From Blepharisma stoltei (lineage: Eukaryota > Ciliophora > Heterotrichea > Heterotrichida > Blepharismidae), in the NCBI GenBank assembly GCA_914767885.1, contig CAJZBQ010000018.1, forward strand, positions 682,001 to 746,000: a stretch of 64,000 bases of DNA, in the 5' to 3' direction. The notes under the pieces are model-generated. The model saw only the letters and a program-made list of their open reading frames with translations, was not told the DNA's origin and made no database searches. The position numbers were made by a program, and so were the translations under genes. This document shows, piece after piece, positions 45,764 through 56,332 of this stretch (position 1 is its first letter; every line of letters begins with the position of its first letter).

Positions 45764-47690
45764 TTATTTTAAACTTTTAAATAATATAAATCAGAACGAT
45801 GCTATTCAAAATACAAGAGAAAATAATATTTGAGATTTTAATAGTATAGAGCTGAATTTTTTACTGGGAATTGTAATAAATAGGTTTGCTTCAGGTACTT
45901 TTGCAATGTGATTACAAACATGACAATTCAAAGTTTGCTTATATAAGATTGTAAATAAAGGATCTACATAAGTTAATTCTGATAATTTTCCTATGAGGAT
46001 GACCATTAATTCTTTAGAGTCCTGCTGAGTAAAATTTCCAAGCTATATAAAGATTACCCAAGGGAATTCTGCATCAAGTTGATATTTAAAAGAACTTATA
46101 AGCTTATGAGTATCATTAGATAGGTTTTCTAATACTCAATATAGAGACGATAAAGTAGAAAATAATCCATATTCCAAAATCTGGATTTTTTTATAAAATT
46201 CATTATTGCTTGCAAGTGCTTGGAGGAGAGAATTAAGATAGCATGTATTTTCTATATTAGGATCTGATTTTTTTTGGTCAAAAATTAATGGATAGTTTAT
46301 AACCTGGGGAGGTATTATTGGTTCAATTTTTTTAAATAATAATTTGAAAAATTTTGGTTATATTGCATTAAGATTTGGATTTCTTGCTTTAGAATTTGAA
46401 TTTTAGTCTTGTGTTTTTAGATTTTGCCTGTAGAGTTGCATTAAATACTTCTGAGGACTGATATTTATCTATTAGTATATGGTAATTTTTTAATAATTTA
46501 TCTATTTCTTCAAGCAATTCAGCATTTTTTTGATATTCTGCTGATTGAGTCGCTGAAATTGGCTTTAATCCCATTTTTTTACCTATTATTGTTTTAAAGA
46601 AAACTTTTCATTATCAAGGTCTTCTATATTGATTTTTGTATAAACATAAATAGTTCCTTCAATGATTACTTTTTTTTTACCGTTTGGGTTTTCACTAACT
46701 CCCCCCCATCCTTGATCGAACGACTCACCATCGTTCGATCAAGGATGGGGTTAAAAAAAATTTTTTGGGGAAAAAATTTTTATATATAAAATAAAAATAA
46801 TATATATATATTTTTTTATTTACTTTTAAATAAGAGGGTTAAGAGTATTTAATAATTATTTTTACAGCAAAAAATTGAATTAATTTCATAAAAATACCAA
46901 TTTTGATTTATTAGTTACCCCCTTTAAACTGTATAAATTTTAATTTGTTCATTATTAAATTCAATTTTTTTTTTTAAATTTTAAAGAATTCTATTTTATT
47001 AGATTATTGAGTTTTTAAGCCTAGGTTGATTGCTAAATCACTTCGGATGGTTGATTTCGAAGCTTTTTGTCGTATCAAAGTCTCTGAAAACAACTTCATT
47101 ATGTGCATCTTCCCAAGCTTTTGATAACTAATATATTTTTATATATATAAAAATTTGCATGATATGAAAATCGTTCGATCGAGGATGGGGGCTAATTTCC
47201 CCAATTTTTAGGAATTTTTACAGTCAATCGTTCGATCAAGGATGGGGGAGTAAGATTTTTTCATTCATCTTCAAATTTGCAATACAACTTTCTCTGTCCA
47301 TTGTCGGTAAAAATTGCTATTAATAAATAAACGATTCCATACTTTCAAAATAAGGAAATGGCTTTTCCTTGCTTAATCTTTTGAGAAAAACTAATGGTTT
47401 TTCTTTAGATATTATTTGTTCAAAAAATGATTTTTCTTCGTCTTTTTGAGGTAGATGCATTATGCAAAGAGAGCTATATTGGTCTCTTTCGAAGTATTCT
47501 AAATTATATTGGTTAGAATATCCTCAAAAATTTTTTCCATTAGACGTTCATTGGTAAATGACAAAGAATCTTGATTTGATTCATAGTTTCTTAAGAAAGT
47601 GCCTATTTCTGAATTTTGATCTATGCCTAGACGAGCCTTATTGCACAAAAGGATATTGATAACTGCCTTCTCAGCAAATGAAAGGGGATT
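45764..47690 (-). pseudogene. USP-family locus B, degraded and split by a family B IES
   Basis: From the 5' side (47690 down): a Glu/Lys-rich segment (LSFAEKAVINILLCNKARLG), a frame change near 47520, then EYFERDQYSSLCIMHLPQKD. Next is IFTDNGQRKLYCKFEDEW, which joins across the IES to NLSENPNGKKKVIIEG. A helical segment (MGLKPISATQSAEYQKNAEL) follows. The USP part reads IENTCYLNSLLQALAS (Cys box, catalytic Cys present), a 15-nt intron at 46043-46057, QQDSKELMVILIG, and CHVCN. It then runs to a stop at 45764 without any His box. Several frame changes and the missing C-terminal half argue for a pseudogene, although unresolved IESs could explain part of it. Confidence 0.6.
46699..47253. mobile_element. 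Family B MITE-like IES in USP locus B
   Basis: 555 bp, flanked by TAA at 46696-46698 and 47251-47253. Same orientation and architecture as the copies at 14.7 and 25.9 kb: left hairpin CCCCCCCATCCTTGATCGAA with complement, conserved core GGTTGATTGCTAAATCACTT, and two direct TCGTTCGATCAAGGATG copies at the right. Removal fuses EDEWKN-L-SENPNG in frame. Confidence 0.9.
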
Positions 47691-47848
47691 TCCTTCTTAA
47701 TCATAGAATTATTTTAAGAATCTATAAATTATAAAAGTATAGAAATATGGAGAAAAAAAAATAACTCAAATCCTTTGTGTAAATAATTTTTGACAGAAAT
47801 TAATAAAAATTGTCTGTTTTTTATGTGTAGCTAATGTGCCTATTTTTT

Positions 47849-48556
47849 CTAACATCCCTTGAGCTGCTGTAGCACACGAATGACGCAGTTATCAGTAAAT
47901 CTTAATTGTTCCAAAGTAGCAGTTCCTTGAGTGACTATACTCAAATACTTATTCCCAAAAATCACATATGTTGTACCACCTCCAAACATTTGCACAAATT
48001 GGTTGTGAAGCTGAGCATAAGTCCACGAGCTATTTACTTGTATTTTGTGCTGTTGGCCGTTCATCTCTTCTACTCTTATCGTCAAATTCTTCATCTGCTG
48101 TAGCACACGAATGACGCAGTTATCAGTAAATCTTAATTGTTCCAAAGTAGCAGTTCCTTGAGTGACTATACTCAAATACTTATTCCCAAAAATCACATAT
48201 AATTCACCACCTCCAAACATTTGCACAAATTGGTTGTGAAGCTGAGCATAAGTCCACGAGCTGTTTACTTGTATTGTGCGCTGTTGGCCGTTCATATCTT
48301 CTACTCTTATCGCCAAGTTCTTCATCTGCTGTAGCACACGAATGACGCAGTTATCAGTAAATCTTAATTGTTCCAAAGTAGCAGTTCCTTGAGTGACTAT
48401 ACTCAAATACTTATTCCCAAAAATCACACATAATTCACCACCTCCAAACATTTGCACAAATTGGTTGTGAAGCTGAGCATAAGTCCACGAGCTATTTACT
48501 TGTATTTTGTGCTGTTGGCCGTTCATATTTTCTACTCTTATTGTCAAATTCGACAT
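47849..48556 (-). CDS. Triple ubiquitin-like repeat protein
   Basis: 235 residues made of three 77-residue units (231 bp each) that are nearly identical in DNA, so recently amplified. Each unit has a beta-grasp-like pattern: LTIRVENMNGQQHKIQVNSS, then WTYAQLHNQFVQMFGGG, VIFGNKYLSI and RFTDNCVIRVLQQ. This parallels ubiquitin's two-strand/helix/two-strand order with a conserved hydrophobic register. Units are joined head-to-tail by Met-Lys-Asn rather than Gly-Gly; only the last ends LKGC. It cannot be processed as polyubiquitin unless by another cleavage rule. It lies between two USP loci and is related to the double-UBL gene at 52959. Confidence 0.75.
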   Translation of the reverse strand: MSNLTIRVENMNGQQHKIQVNSSWTYAQLHNQFVQMFGGGELCVIFGNKYLSIVTQGTATLEQLRFTDNCVIRVLQQMKNLAIRVEDMNGQQRTIQVNSSWTYAQLHNQFVQMFGGGELYVIFGNKYLSIVTQGTATLEQLRFTDNCVIRVLQQMKNLTIRVEEMNGQQHKIQVNSSWTYAQLHNQFVQMFGGGTTYVIFGNKYLSIVTQGTATLEQLRFTDNCVIRVLQQLKGC

Positions 48557-48725
48557 TTAATTATTATAAGGAACTGAGATTTGTGAAAATAATTGTAGAA
48601 TCTTAATGAAATAAGTTCTTTTATAAGTAAATAAGGAAAAGATAATTATTAAAATGAGAAAACTGCAAATAAGGGCAGCAATAGAATTAATAAAGAATTA
48701 GAAGTATATGGATTAATATGCTAGT

Positions 48726-48860
48726 ATGGGAATTCGTGATGGGCATTATTCGAAATATGCACGGGATACTAAAAATTGGACTGAGTATAGTGATAAAGGT
48801 GTAATAAATCTAGTGACGGCAGCATTGATGTGGCATGTGGAGATTTTGCCTTTTATATAA
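48726..48860 (+). pseudogene. USP C-terminal relic (His box)
   Basis: A frame starting MGIRDGHYSKYARDTKNWTE continues YSDKGVINL to a stop. GHYxxYxR...WxxYSD is the USP His-box pattern seen in the intact neighbours. No Cys-box half is present upstream, so this is probably a leftover of another tandem copy. Confidence 0.45.
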
Positions 48861-49189
48861 GGGCAGGAGATCTCAAATAGGAATAATGATTATGAAAGAA
48901 AATAATATTCACAAATATTAATTGTACCTAAGGAGTTATAAATTGAAAAGTATTCCAGAAGATAAGCAAAGATAAATTCTATAAATTAATCTAGCAATAT
49001 CATTTATTTTATTTAGGATTCTATAATAATATTAATATAGCTTTTGGACTCTTAAAAGTTGTAGGCGGCAGGCTCTTGAAAGGTCCAGCTGATAAATCTT
49101 GAAAATTGCATACTTCTCTTTGTGATTCTCGCTCACTACAGCCTTAATTGTTTATAAAAAAGCATTCCAAAGTTTAAAAATATAAAACA

Positions 49190-50589
49190 AAGCCATCAGG
49201 ACAAAGAAAAACCAATATCATCCAGGATTGTTGATATTTTATCAAAAAATAATAAATTCTTTAAGATCTTCAATTTATATCAGATAACCACGTGCGCAAA
49301 AATCGCTGAAAATCTTAAAAGAGAATCAATAAACAGATTTGAAATCACTTCTTTTCCCCCATTGAGCTTGGAAAACCTGGAACTAATGCCATAGTGGAGG
49401 CAGAAAATCGAAATTGATATGATAAAATAAAAGATGATAAAATTCCGGTCTTTATTGAATGGGAAGCTGAAAAGGAAGCATTAGATTGTATTAAAACTGA
49501 AATTTTATTACGAAATAAGCCAGGAATAATTATTCTATTTTATAAAAACAATGAAGCTGCCACTAAAGAAGAGCAAAATTTACTATGGATTACGTCAAAT
49601 TTAGATTCTGAGTGCTATGACTATGAAATCGAATTCAATAAAATTATTGAAACAGCAATTAATTGGGCAGAAAGTAGGAATTATCGATTGGAGCAAAAAT
49701 TACTCCAAGGGTTGCCTAATATTGGAAATACTTGCTATATGAATTCTTTAATCCAAGTTTTCTGAATTATGCCTGAACTTTATGAAGTCATTAGCACCAT
49801 AAATTTGCCTCTATTTCAGCCTCTCACAAGCATACTCTGAGCATTGAAAATGAGAAATAATAATTTTAATTACAGATATTACCGGAAAAATTCCAAACTC
49901 AAATTATTGAAAACTTTCATATGGTAGGTATCATTTATTTAGTTTACAGCCCAAAAACAGCATGATACTAAAGAGTTATTTAATGTTTTTATAGACGATG
50001 TAGTATCAAAATTTAAAGAGCACCAAGATAAATTTGCAAATTTTATCTCTCAAAAATTTTATTGTAAAGAAGGCCATCATCCTGCAGAGAAAAAGGAAAG
50101 TCAGCTATTTTTAATCATCCCTAAAAATTATCTTGCGGAAATTGATACTTATGTAAAAAGGAATCAAAATTTTAATAATGAAAATCAGATTTGGTGTGAA
50201 ACTTGCGTGAAGATGACAGATATGCAATTAAAAGTTGAGAGCGTGGAGTATCCTTTGAATCTGACTATTTATGTTCCTGGAAATGGATCGATTGGAAAGC
50301 TGGATCATCAAATTAAACTGAATAATGACAATTATAGATTATATGCAGTTATTTGTCATGCAGGAAGTATACATACAGTCATTAATTGCATCAAAATAAT
50401 ATTTTTTATATAATAAAAATTAAAAAATATATAAATTGAGTAATTGATTTAATACTGTATAATTTATTTGGTCACTATTGAGCACATTTACTTAAAGATG
50501 GCAAATGGATTGGATGTAATGACAACATTGTTCGTGAAAGCCCACCCAATTTATCAAACTGCTATATGCTCTTTTATTCTAAGAATTAA
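49190..50589 (+). CDS. USP-family locus C, with an IES in the His box
   Basis: An N-terminal helical region (SSRIVDILSKNNKFFKIFNL...ENLKRESINRFEI) changes frame near 49.4 kb into AIVEAENRNWYDKIKDDKIPV and EILLRNKPGIIILFYKNNE. The USP domain follows: Cys box GLPNIGNTCYMNSLIQV, then a GT...TAG interval near 49925 where the 15-nt intron sits in paralogs but an extra TAG precedes it, QHDTKELFNVFI, CETC, and the His box completed only after removing 50372-50466: CHAGSI-FGHYWAHLLKDGKW. Catalytic residues are present. The two unresolved junctions leave it uncertain whether the gene is intact. Confidence 0.6.
50372..50466. other. 95-bp TA-bounded IES splitting the USP-C His box
   Basis: TA at 50370-50371 and 50465-50466. 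Ends CATACAGT and ACTGTATAATTTA are inverted. The interior has stops. Removal assembles FGHYWAHL, the catalytic His motif, in frame. Confidence 0.7.
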
Positions 50590-50786
50590 TTAAGCCTCAA
50601 AATTAACTTTTATTTAAAATTTAAAGTTTTATTAATATTTATTATGACCTATGAGTTTATAAAAAATGCAAGATAGCACGAACTGAAATCTGGCTGCCAG
50701 ATCTTCGAGTTATTATCTATTCTATATAAAATTAATAAAGCTACTCTGCATTTCTATAATAAACTATGAAGCCACCGATATAGATC

Positions 50787-52526
50787 TTATATTAAAAAGT
50801 ATAAATATTCTCTCCATGTGCATCCATCTTTTGTATATGCGACATATTTCTTCACGTTTTCTATCTCATAAAGACATTTTATTGCTCCATATATTTCATA
50901 TTTTGATCCCATATAATTAAATTCTTCAGGAAGAATGTATTGATTTCCTATTGGCAATTTTAATATTAAAAATGATCCTGTTTCAGTGTTTTCTATTGAA
51001 CTGCTCACCAATTTATTTTGATTGCAAATACTGCAAAAGTCTTCACATCAAGTAGTTGTTTTTATATTTTGATCAATTTCTTCATAAATTGGCTTATTTG
51101 TAAAATTCATAAGCTCAATTACATTTATATAGTCATTTTTTATATGCTCATGCCCAGCTCCACAATTAACTCTTGTCGTTAATATAATGTATGCTCTCTT
51201 TTAGAGAATTCTTATGAAAAATGCTTCAAAAAGGATTATTATATATAAAAAATATATTTTCGAAATCAAAATTTAGCGAATTTGAACACTATTTAAGTGA
51301 TTTTAAAAAAAAAAAATAAACATTTTTAGCCTTTTTTGATGAATTATTTTTCTAAAGGATCCAAATTAGGGCTTACGGTATATAGTTGAAAATAATTTTT
51401 GATTTGGATAATATTCATAAAGCTTATTTATAAGTCAGTTGATCACATTTTTAGGATCTTTTTCAAAATTAGTCTATATAAAATTTACATAATAAGAGTT
51501 CTGTGCTAAAGTTATGCTAAAATCTGATAATAAATTATCGACGAAATTTTGGAAATTTGACCTTTTCATAGCATGAAATAAAATATTTAAGCTCAGTAAT
51601 GTTGGGTCCATTGGACTTTTTGATAATTCAACGAATAGAGATGAGCTGGCAAGAATCTGTAACGCTGAGGCGAGGTAGGAATTATCATTTATATCAGAAA
51701 ATCCATGTTTTTGGTCAGGAAGAAGCAAAATCATTGAGGTAAATAAATCACCATTTCCTACTGTTAGGTAAGCTTGGCTTGAACTGAGATGCTGATTTTC
51801 TGCTTGAAAGGTATAATAATTCCCTGGCTCATAATAAGCACTTCTTGATAAATTTAAATTACTTAGAACAGGCCCCTTATCTGTGCTTACTTGGCTTGAA
51901 TTTTCAATAATTTGGCTGAGTCTTTTTACCTCATTTTTCAAGTCAGCCACGTCTTTTTCTAAGCATTTTATTTTTGCTGTGGTATTTTCTATATTACTTT
52001 CTATTGCCCTACCATTTCCTGGATTTTGTCCGCCCAGCACACAGCTATAGGCAATATCCCCATAATTAATAAATTCACTTATAAAGCTTTCTAACTGTAT
52101 TTGGACTTCATTAGGATCATTAAGCAGTAGGATTTTTAGCAATGGGTCTTCCTCATTTGTACTTATTTCTTTTGTTGTCAAAATTTTTCTTATATATTTG
52201 TCAATTGTTCTGATTCCTGATTCTAGCGAATTTAACCCATTTTTATTGATTTCTTCAAGGTTTTTCATATTTGTAGAAACATATGAGAAGAATTGTGATT
52301 TAATATTTTTTATTTTTGATTTTTCTTCTTGAAAAGATCGCAAAATGCTTATTTGAGCTGGCTTGACAGGCTCACGATACAGATATTCAAATCTGTGAGT
52401 TAAAGGGCTAGAATTGGAATGGGATTTTTTATGTCGTTTGCAAAAAATTAACTTTTCATCCTGGCAGTCGCAAATGTATTTAGGCTTTTCGTGGCATGAT
52501 GGGATGCTACAAATATTGTAGTTCAT
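50787..52526 (-). CDS. B-box-like + coiled-coil + USP-type pseudo-deubiquitinase (locus D)
   Basis: It starts MNYNICSIPSCHEKPKYICD with a Cys/His cluster (C-x4-C...C-x-C...C-x2-H, SHSN) like a B-box zinc finger, then a coiled coil, then a USP fold. The Cys box reads HGFSDINDNSYLASALQILA, with Ser where the paralogs have the catalytic Cys. A 15-nt intron lies at 51474-51488 at the shared position. After a stop-containing gap of ~165 bp (about 51205-51370, probably an IES) come CEDFCSICNQNKL and the His-box region YEIENVKKYVAYTKDGCTW, where Lys-Lys replaces Gly-His. Both catalytic residues are lost, so it is probably a non-catalytic ubiquitin-fold reader or regulator, if expressed. Confidence 0.65.
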
Positions 52527-52958
52527 GATTAAAGTTTATTAAGAAATTTTAGTTTTGATCTTATAAGAATCACTAGGAAGGCAAACTCATAATTTAGCAA
52601 TATCTTCAATCTCTCCACTGCTATTAAAAATCTTCATAAAATGCTTCAAACAGTTGAAAAAAATCAAATAATTGCAAGCTAAAACATGTAAAAATCAATT
52701 TCCTAAAAATTTCGCTATCCTGATTTACGTCATCTAATTCTTTAGATAAACTTTGCAAAGCAATCATCCATTGCAAGTTGATGCTATTTTTGTAAAAATT
52801 AGTATTCTTTGTTTAAATTGTGAAAAAGTAGAGATTAGACTTAAAATTCCAATATTAATCATTTGCGCTTTCATTTTTATTTGTAGACTCAAGCCTTTAA
52901 AAGCGTAAGGTAACGAAGGATTATTTAATAAGAATTATAAAGAAATTTATAATTTTGG

Positions 52959-53380
52959 TTAATTTTTGGATTTTATAAAACCTCCATTCACTTGCCTCAA
53001 TACTTTAATGGTGCAGTTATTATTAATTCCTAACGTTGGTAGGTACATTTCCCCATTGTTAGTTAGAGAAAGGTACTTATTTTCTTTTATAATTGTCAAT
53101 TCTTGGTTTCCAAAAATCTGCAAGAATCTTTCATAGAGGTGCTTAAATTGCAAATTTGAAGGAACTTGAATTGTCTGTGTATTTCCTTCATTATTTTCAA
53201 TAACTATTGAAATTTGATGAGGAGCTGAAGGCTGCTCAGGAGTAGGTGGGTTAGAGTTTGGAGGCCTTTGAACACTGGCAACGCGGATAATTGAATTATT
53301 GGTGATATTTAGCTGCTGCAATGTGAGATCTTGGGAGTTCGGGCCGATGTGTTTATTTCCATAAATGACTGTAATTTCGA
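52959..53380 (-). CDS. Tandem ubiquitin-like protein with Gly-Gly and C-terminal tail
   Basis: Two beta-grasp-like units. The first is truncated at its N-terminus (VEITVIYGNKHIG...QLNITNNSIIRVASVQ); upstream sequence hits a TAA near 53384. A Pro/Asn linker (PPNSNPPTPEQPSAP) follows. The second unit is complete: ISIVIENNEGNTQTIQVPSN, FKHLYERFLQIFGNQEL, IIKENKYLSL, INNNCTIKVLRQVNGG, then FIKSKN. Gly-Gly followed by a six-residue tail is the layout of ubiquitin-like precursors (SUMO, NEDD8, URM-type excluded) that a protease trims. It is related to the triple UBL at 47849 (shared FGNKYLS and NCxIxVL patterns). Confidence 0.65.
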
Positions 53381-53519
53381 CTAAGTCTTAGGGTCCTCAC
53401 ACTGCCTGAACGCTGCTTAAAGTCCAATTTTAATCAACTCGCGAATTTAAATTATCTTACTGAAATATAGAAACTAAGCTAAAATAAATGCATTTCTAAT
53501 CAAAAATTATTATTAAAAA

Positions 53520-54970
53520 TTAGTTTATCTTTCGGTAAAACACCAAATAAAGGCAATCCCAATCAGGGTTTCGCCATTTAACCATTGAATCGTTAAATTC
53601 CTTCCATAAGCCTCTTTTATCATCTTTAACAAACGCTATAAAATGGTTTCCATAATAACATATCGCTCCAAATATATTATATCTGAACTCTTCAGCAACT
53701 AAATTAGGATATGGGTTTTGTCTGATTTGAGATGGCTTTTGAGATGGTGGCAGATAGAACACCAAAATATTAGGCCAATTAATACTAACAACCTCCACAA
53801 CAAAGTCACTCAATTTTTGACATTCCTGGCAGAATAATTGATTATTTTCAGCAAATCTTATTTTGGTTTTGATTGCTTGTACAACATTTTGCAAATCTCC
53901 CTGCTTGTCTTTAGGAACAACCAAAAAATTGTTTTCTTCAGGATTATTTGATTGATGGCCTATAGAGCAGGTAAATGCTTGAGTCTTGGTTAATGCAAAC
54001 TGTTTACTGTTGGGGCTGAGCTGGTCTGCTTCATATGCAATAATACTAAAAAGTTCTTTTGCATCGTTTTCTATAGGACCTTTAAACTAAATTTTTTTTA
54101 CCATAGGATATTCTTGAGCAATTATATTTCTAAAAGCAACCAAGTATGACACTGTATCAAGAGCTAAAGAGTGGTGTGATAAAAGTACGGAAATCACATT
54201 TTTAAGGGCAGCTAATAGAGGAGAGCTTGCTGAATCTTCAATGGCTGCATTAAATTCAGGAATGCTTGCAAGTATCTGTATTACAGAATTCATATAGCAA
54301 GAATTCCCAATGTTCATTAACCCGACATTCCTATCAATTTCTAACTTGCTCTCATTCTGTTCCTTTTCAGGTATTTTTGCAATTTTTGATTTATCATTAT
54401 TTTCCAGGGGTTTTTTGGCATTCTGTGTGCCATCATGGATTGCAGGTATTTTAGGAGATGTGATAGATTCACTAAGATCATCTGAATTTTCAGTCTCTTT
54501 GGGCGTCATTTTTGGAGGGGTATTATTTCTTGACTCAGCTTGGTCTTTTTGTGCTATCGAAATATTTGGATTAGATTGAATTTTTTTACTTTTAGAGCTT
54601 CGCTTTTCTTTTTTCGGACTTTCTAACTTACTCTCAATCTGCTCTTTTTCAGGTATTTTTGGGATTTCTGCTTTATCATTATTTTCCAAGGGTTTTTTGG
54701 TATTCAGTGTGCCATCATGGATTAAAGGTATTTTAGGAGGTGTGATAGATTCACTAAGATCACCTGAATTTTCAGTCTCTTTGGAAATCATTTTTGGAGG
54801 GGTATTATTTCTTGACTCAACTTGGTCTTTTTGTACTATCGAAATATTTGGAGTAGATTGAATTTTTTTACTTTTCGAGCTTGGCTTTTCTTTTTTCAGA
54901 CGTTTAGAACTTATTGTCTTAATGTCAATGGCACAAATAAAATAGCATTTTACTGATTTGCCCTCTCCAG
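53520..54970 (-). CDS. USP-family deubiquitinase E with duplicated linker
   Basis: From the 5' side: a short segment (GKSVKCYFICAIDIK), then a Lys/Ser/Pro/Glu-rich linker in which a unit of about 93 residues is repeated twice (SSKSKKIQSxPNISI..., ETENSxDLSESIT, KKPLENNDK). The USP domain has Cys box VGLMNIGNSCYMNSVIQILA, a 15-nt intron at 54087-54101, ENDAKELFSI, zinc pair CQECQ, and His box ICYYGNHFIAFVKDDKRGLW with KEFNDS. Catalytic Cys and His are retained. The start is not resolved because the frame opens just after a TAA near 54980. Confidence 0.7.
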
Positions 54971-54974
54971 AACC

Positions 54975-55690
54975 TTACAGAACCTTGGAGATTTTTGCGA
55001 CCTAAAGTTAAGTTGAGAGGGTAATGGAGTCTGGGAATTTTTTTTGGTTTAAGCTAGACTGTATCTCTATTACCTCAGAAATGAAGACTTCGTATTTCTC
55101 ATGGATATTTCTAATGCTAAATGGCAAAGGCATAATTGGTACCGATAAACGATAGGGTTTTTTGCCCCTATCTATAGCTCTAATCACTGAAGCAGTGGCT
55201 GAAAATTATGTAATTGCTTACTTTAAGGTCTGAGGCACACGAATAAAATAGAGAAGCCATCATCCTCTGTTGGATCTGCTGAGAATTCTAATGTTTTCTG
55301 CAGCCTGAAGCCAAATTGAGTAGAAATGAGTCTACGAATACTGAGTCCACCCTCCCTCTTCGGAGGCAATCAAAAAAATTGGAAAAGTCTGATTATATTT
55401 TTTGGAAAAAACTCTGTGAGAGAGAAAAAAAATTAATATATGATGATCTTTATAATAAAATCTCTAACTAATTCTGCTCAATTTTAAACAGCTTTATTTC
55501 TAAAATAAATTTTACAAATTAAAATTAATTTCTCCTTTCCAATTTTTTTAATTTCGAAGAAAATTTATGTAATTTTTTTTAAAAAAATAACCCTCTAGTG
55601 AAGATTCTTAGTTAGGCTGAATCCCAGAGGAGAGCATACCCAGGGAGTTTCTCGTTCAGCTAGGCAAGCCTTCTTTATGTCTTATCTTAA
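54975..55690. repeat. GC-rich repeat cluster plus family A-like remnant
   Basis: From 54975 to about 55370 the sequence is GC-richer and coding-poor, like the retroposon-like elements elsewhere; no target duplication was found. From about 55375 to 55605 there are CCACCCTCCCTCTTCGGAGG, an AT-rich core with CTAATTCTGCTCAATTTTAA (close to family A's AGCTAATTCTGTTTAATTTT), and a poor right end. No gene supported. Confidence 0.45.
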
Positions 55691-55702
55691 TGCGATAAAG
55701 CA

Positions 55703-56113
55703 CTAATCTTTAATTAGCAGATTCTTCTTACCGTCATCAGAATATATAATTGCTAGGATTTCTTCATTGAGGCCTTCCTTTGAGTTTGGCTGGATGCTGC
55801 TTTCAGGATATTGAGGCTCATTCATTCCTGGCAGCTCAGAAGGTAATTCAGGATTTTCAAGTTTTACATTATTTTCCAGAGAAGACTCTTTTTGTCTCGG
55901 CTCCTGATTTTCTTGCTTATTTTTTTGATTTTGCTTATAACTTTCAGGAAATTGAGGCATATTCATTTTTCCTTCAGGATTTTCAAATTTTACATCCGTT
56001 TTCAGTAAAGGTTTGATTTGTCTTGGCTGCTCATTTTCTTTTATATTTTTTGGATTTTTCTTATAATTTTTAGGAAAACAATTGCAGCAAGTAGAATCTT
56101 CTTCATCTGTCAT
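55703..56113 (-). CDS. Low-complexity Asn/Pro/Glu/Lys-rich protein
   Basis: 136 residues starting MTDEEDSTCCNCFPKNYKKN. An imperfect ~40-residue unit is repeated (MPQFPESYKQNQKN-KQENQEPRQKE and an earlier NPKNIKENEQPRQIKP copy), followed by EEILAIIYSDDGKKNLLIKD at the end. The CCNC cluster near the N-terminus could be acylated. No domain recognised. Its location inside the USP block may be incidental. Confidence 0.5.
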   Translation of the reverse strand: MTDEEDSTCCNCFPKNYKKNPKNIKENEQPRQIKPLLKTDVKFENPEGKMNMPQFPESYKQNQKNKQENQEPRQKESSLENNVKLENPELPSELPGMNEPQYPESSIQPNSKEGLNEEILAIIYSDDGKKNLLIKD

Positions 56114-56332
56114 TTCTTCAGCAATGCTTGGAATTCTATAATTTATATATAACGTTTAATATAAAGCAATTTATCTGAGCTTTTCTCTTGAATAAAAAAA
56201 CATGGCTAAACGAGAAGTAGCTTAATGGGTACATTTACCTAGCCAAAAATGATATTTTTATAATATTGTAGGGCATTTCAGCCAATTAAAAGGGTATACA
56301 TTTCTTGTAAAAACAATTGTAGAATCCTAAAA

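Noticed and set aside
46103-46580. Reading locus B as a fully intact USP
   Set aside because: It has frame changes upstream and no His box before the terminal stop.
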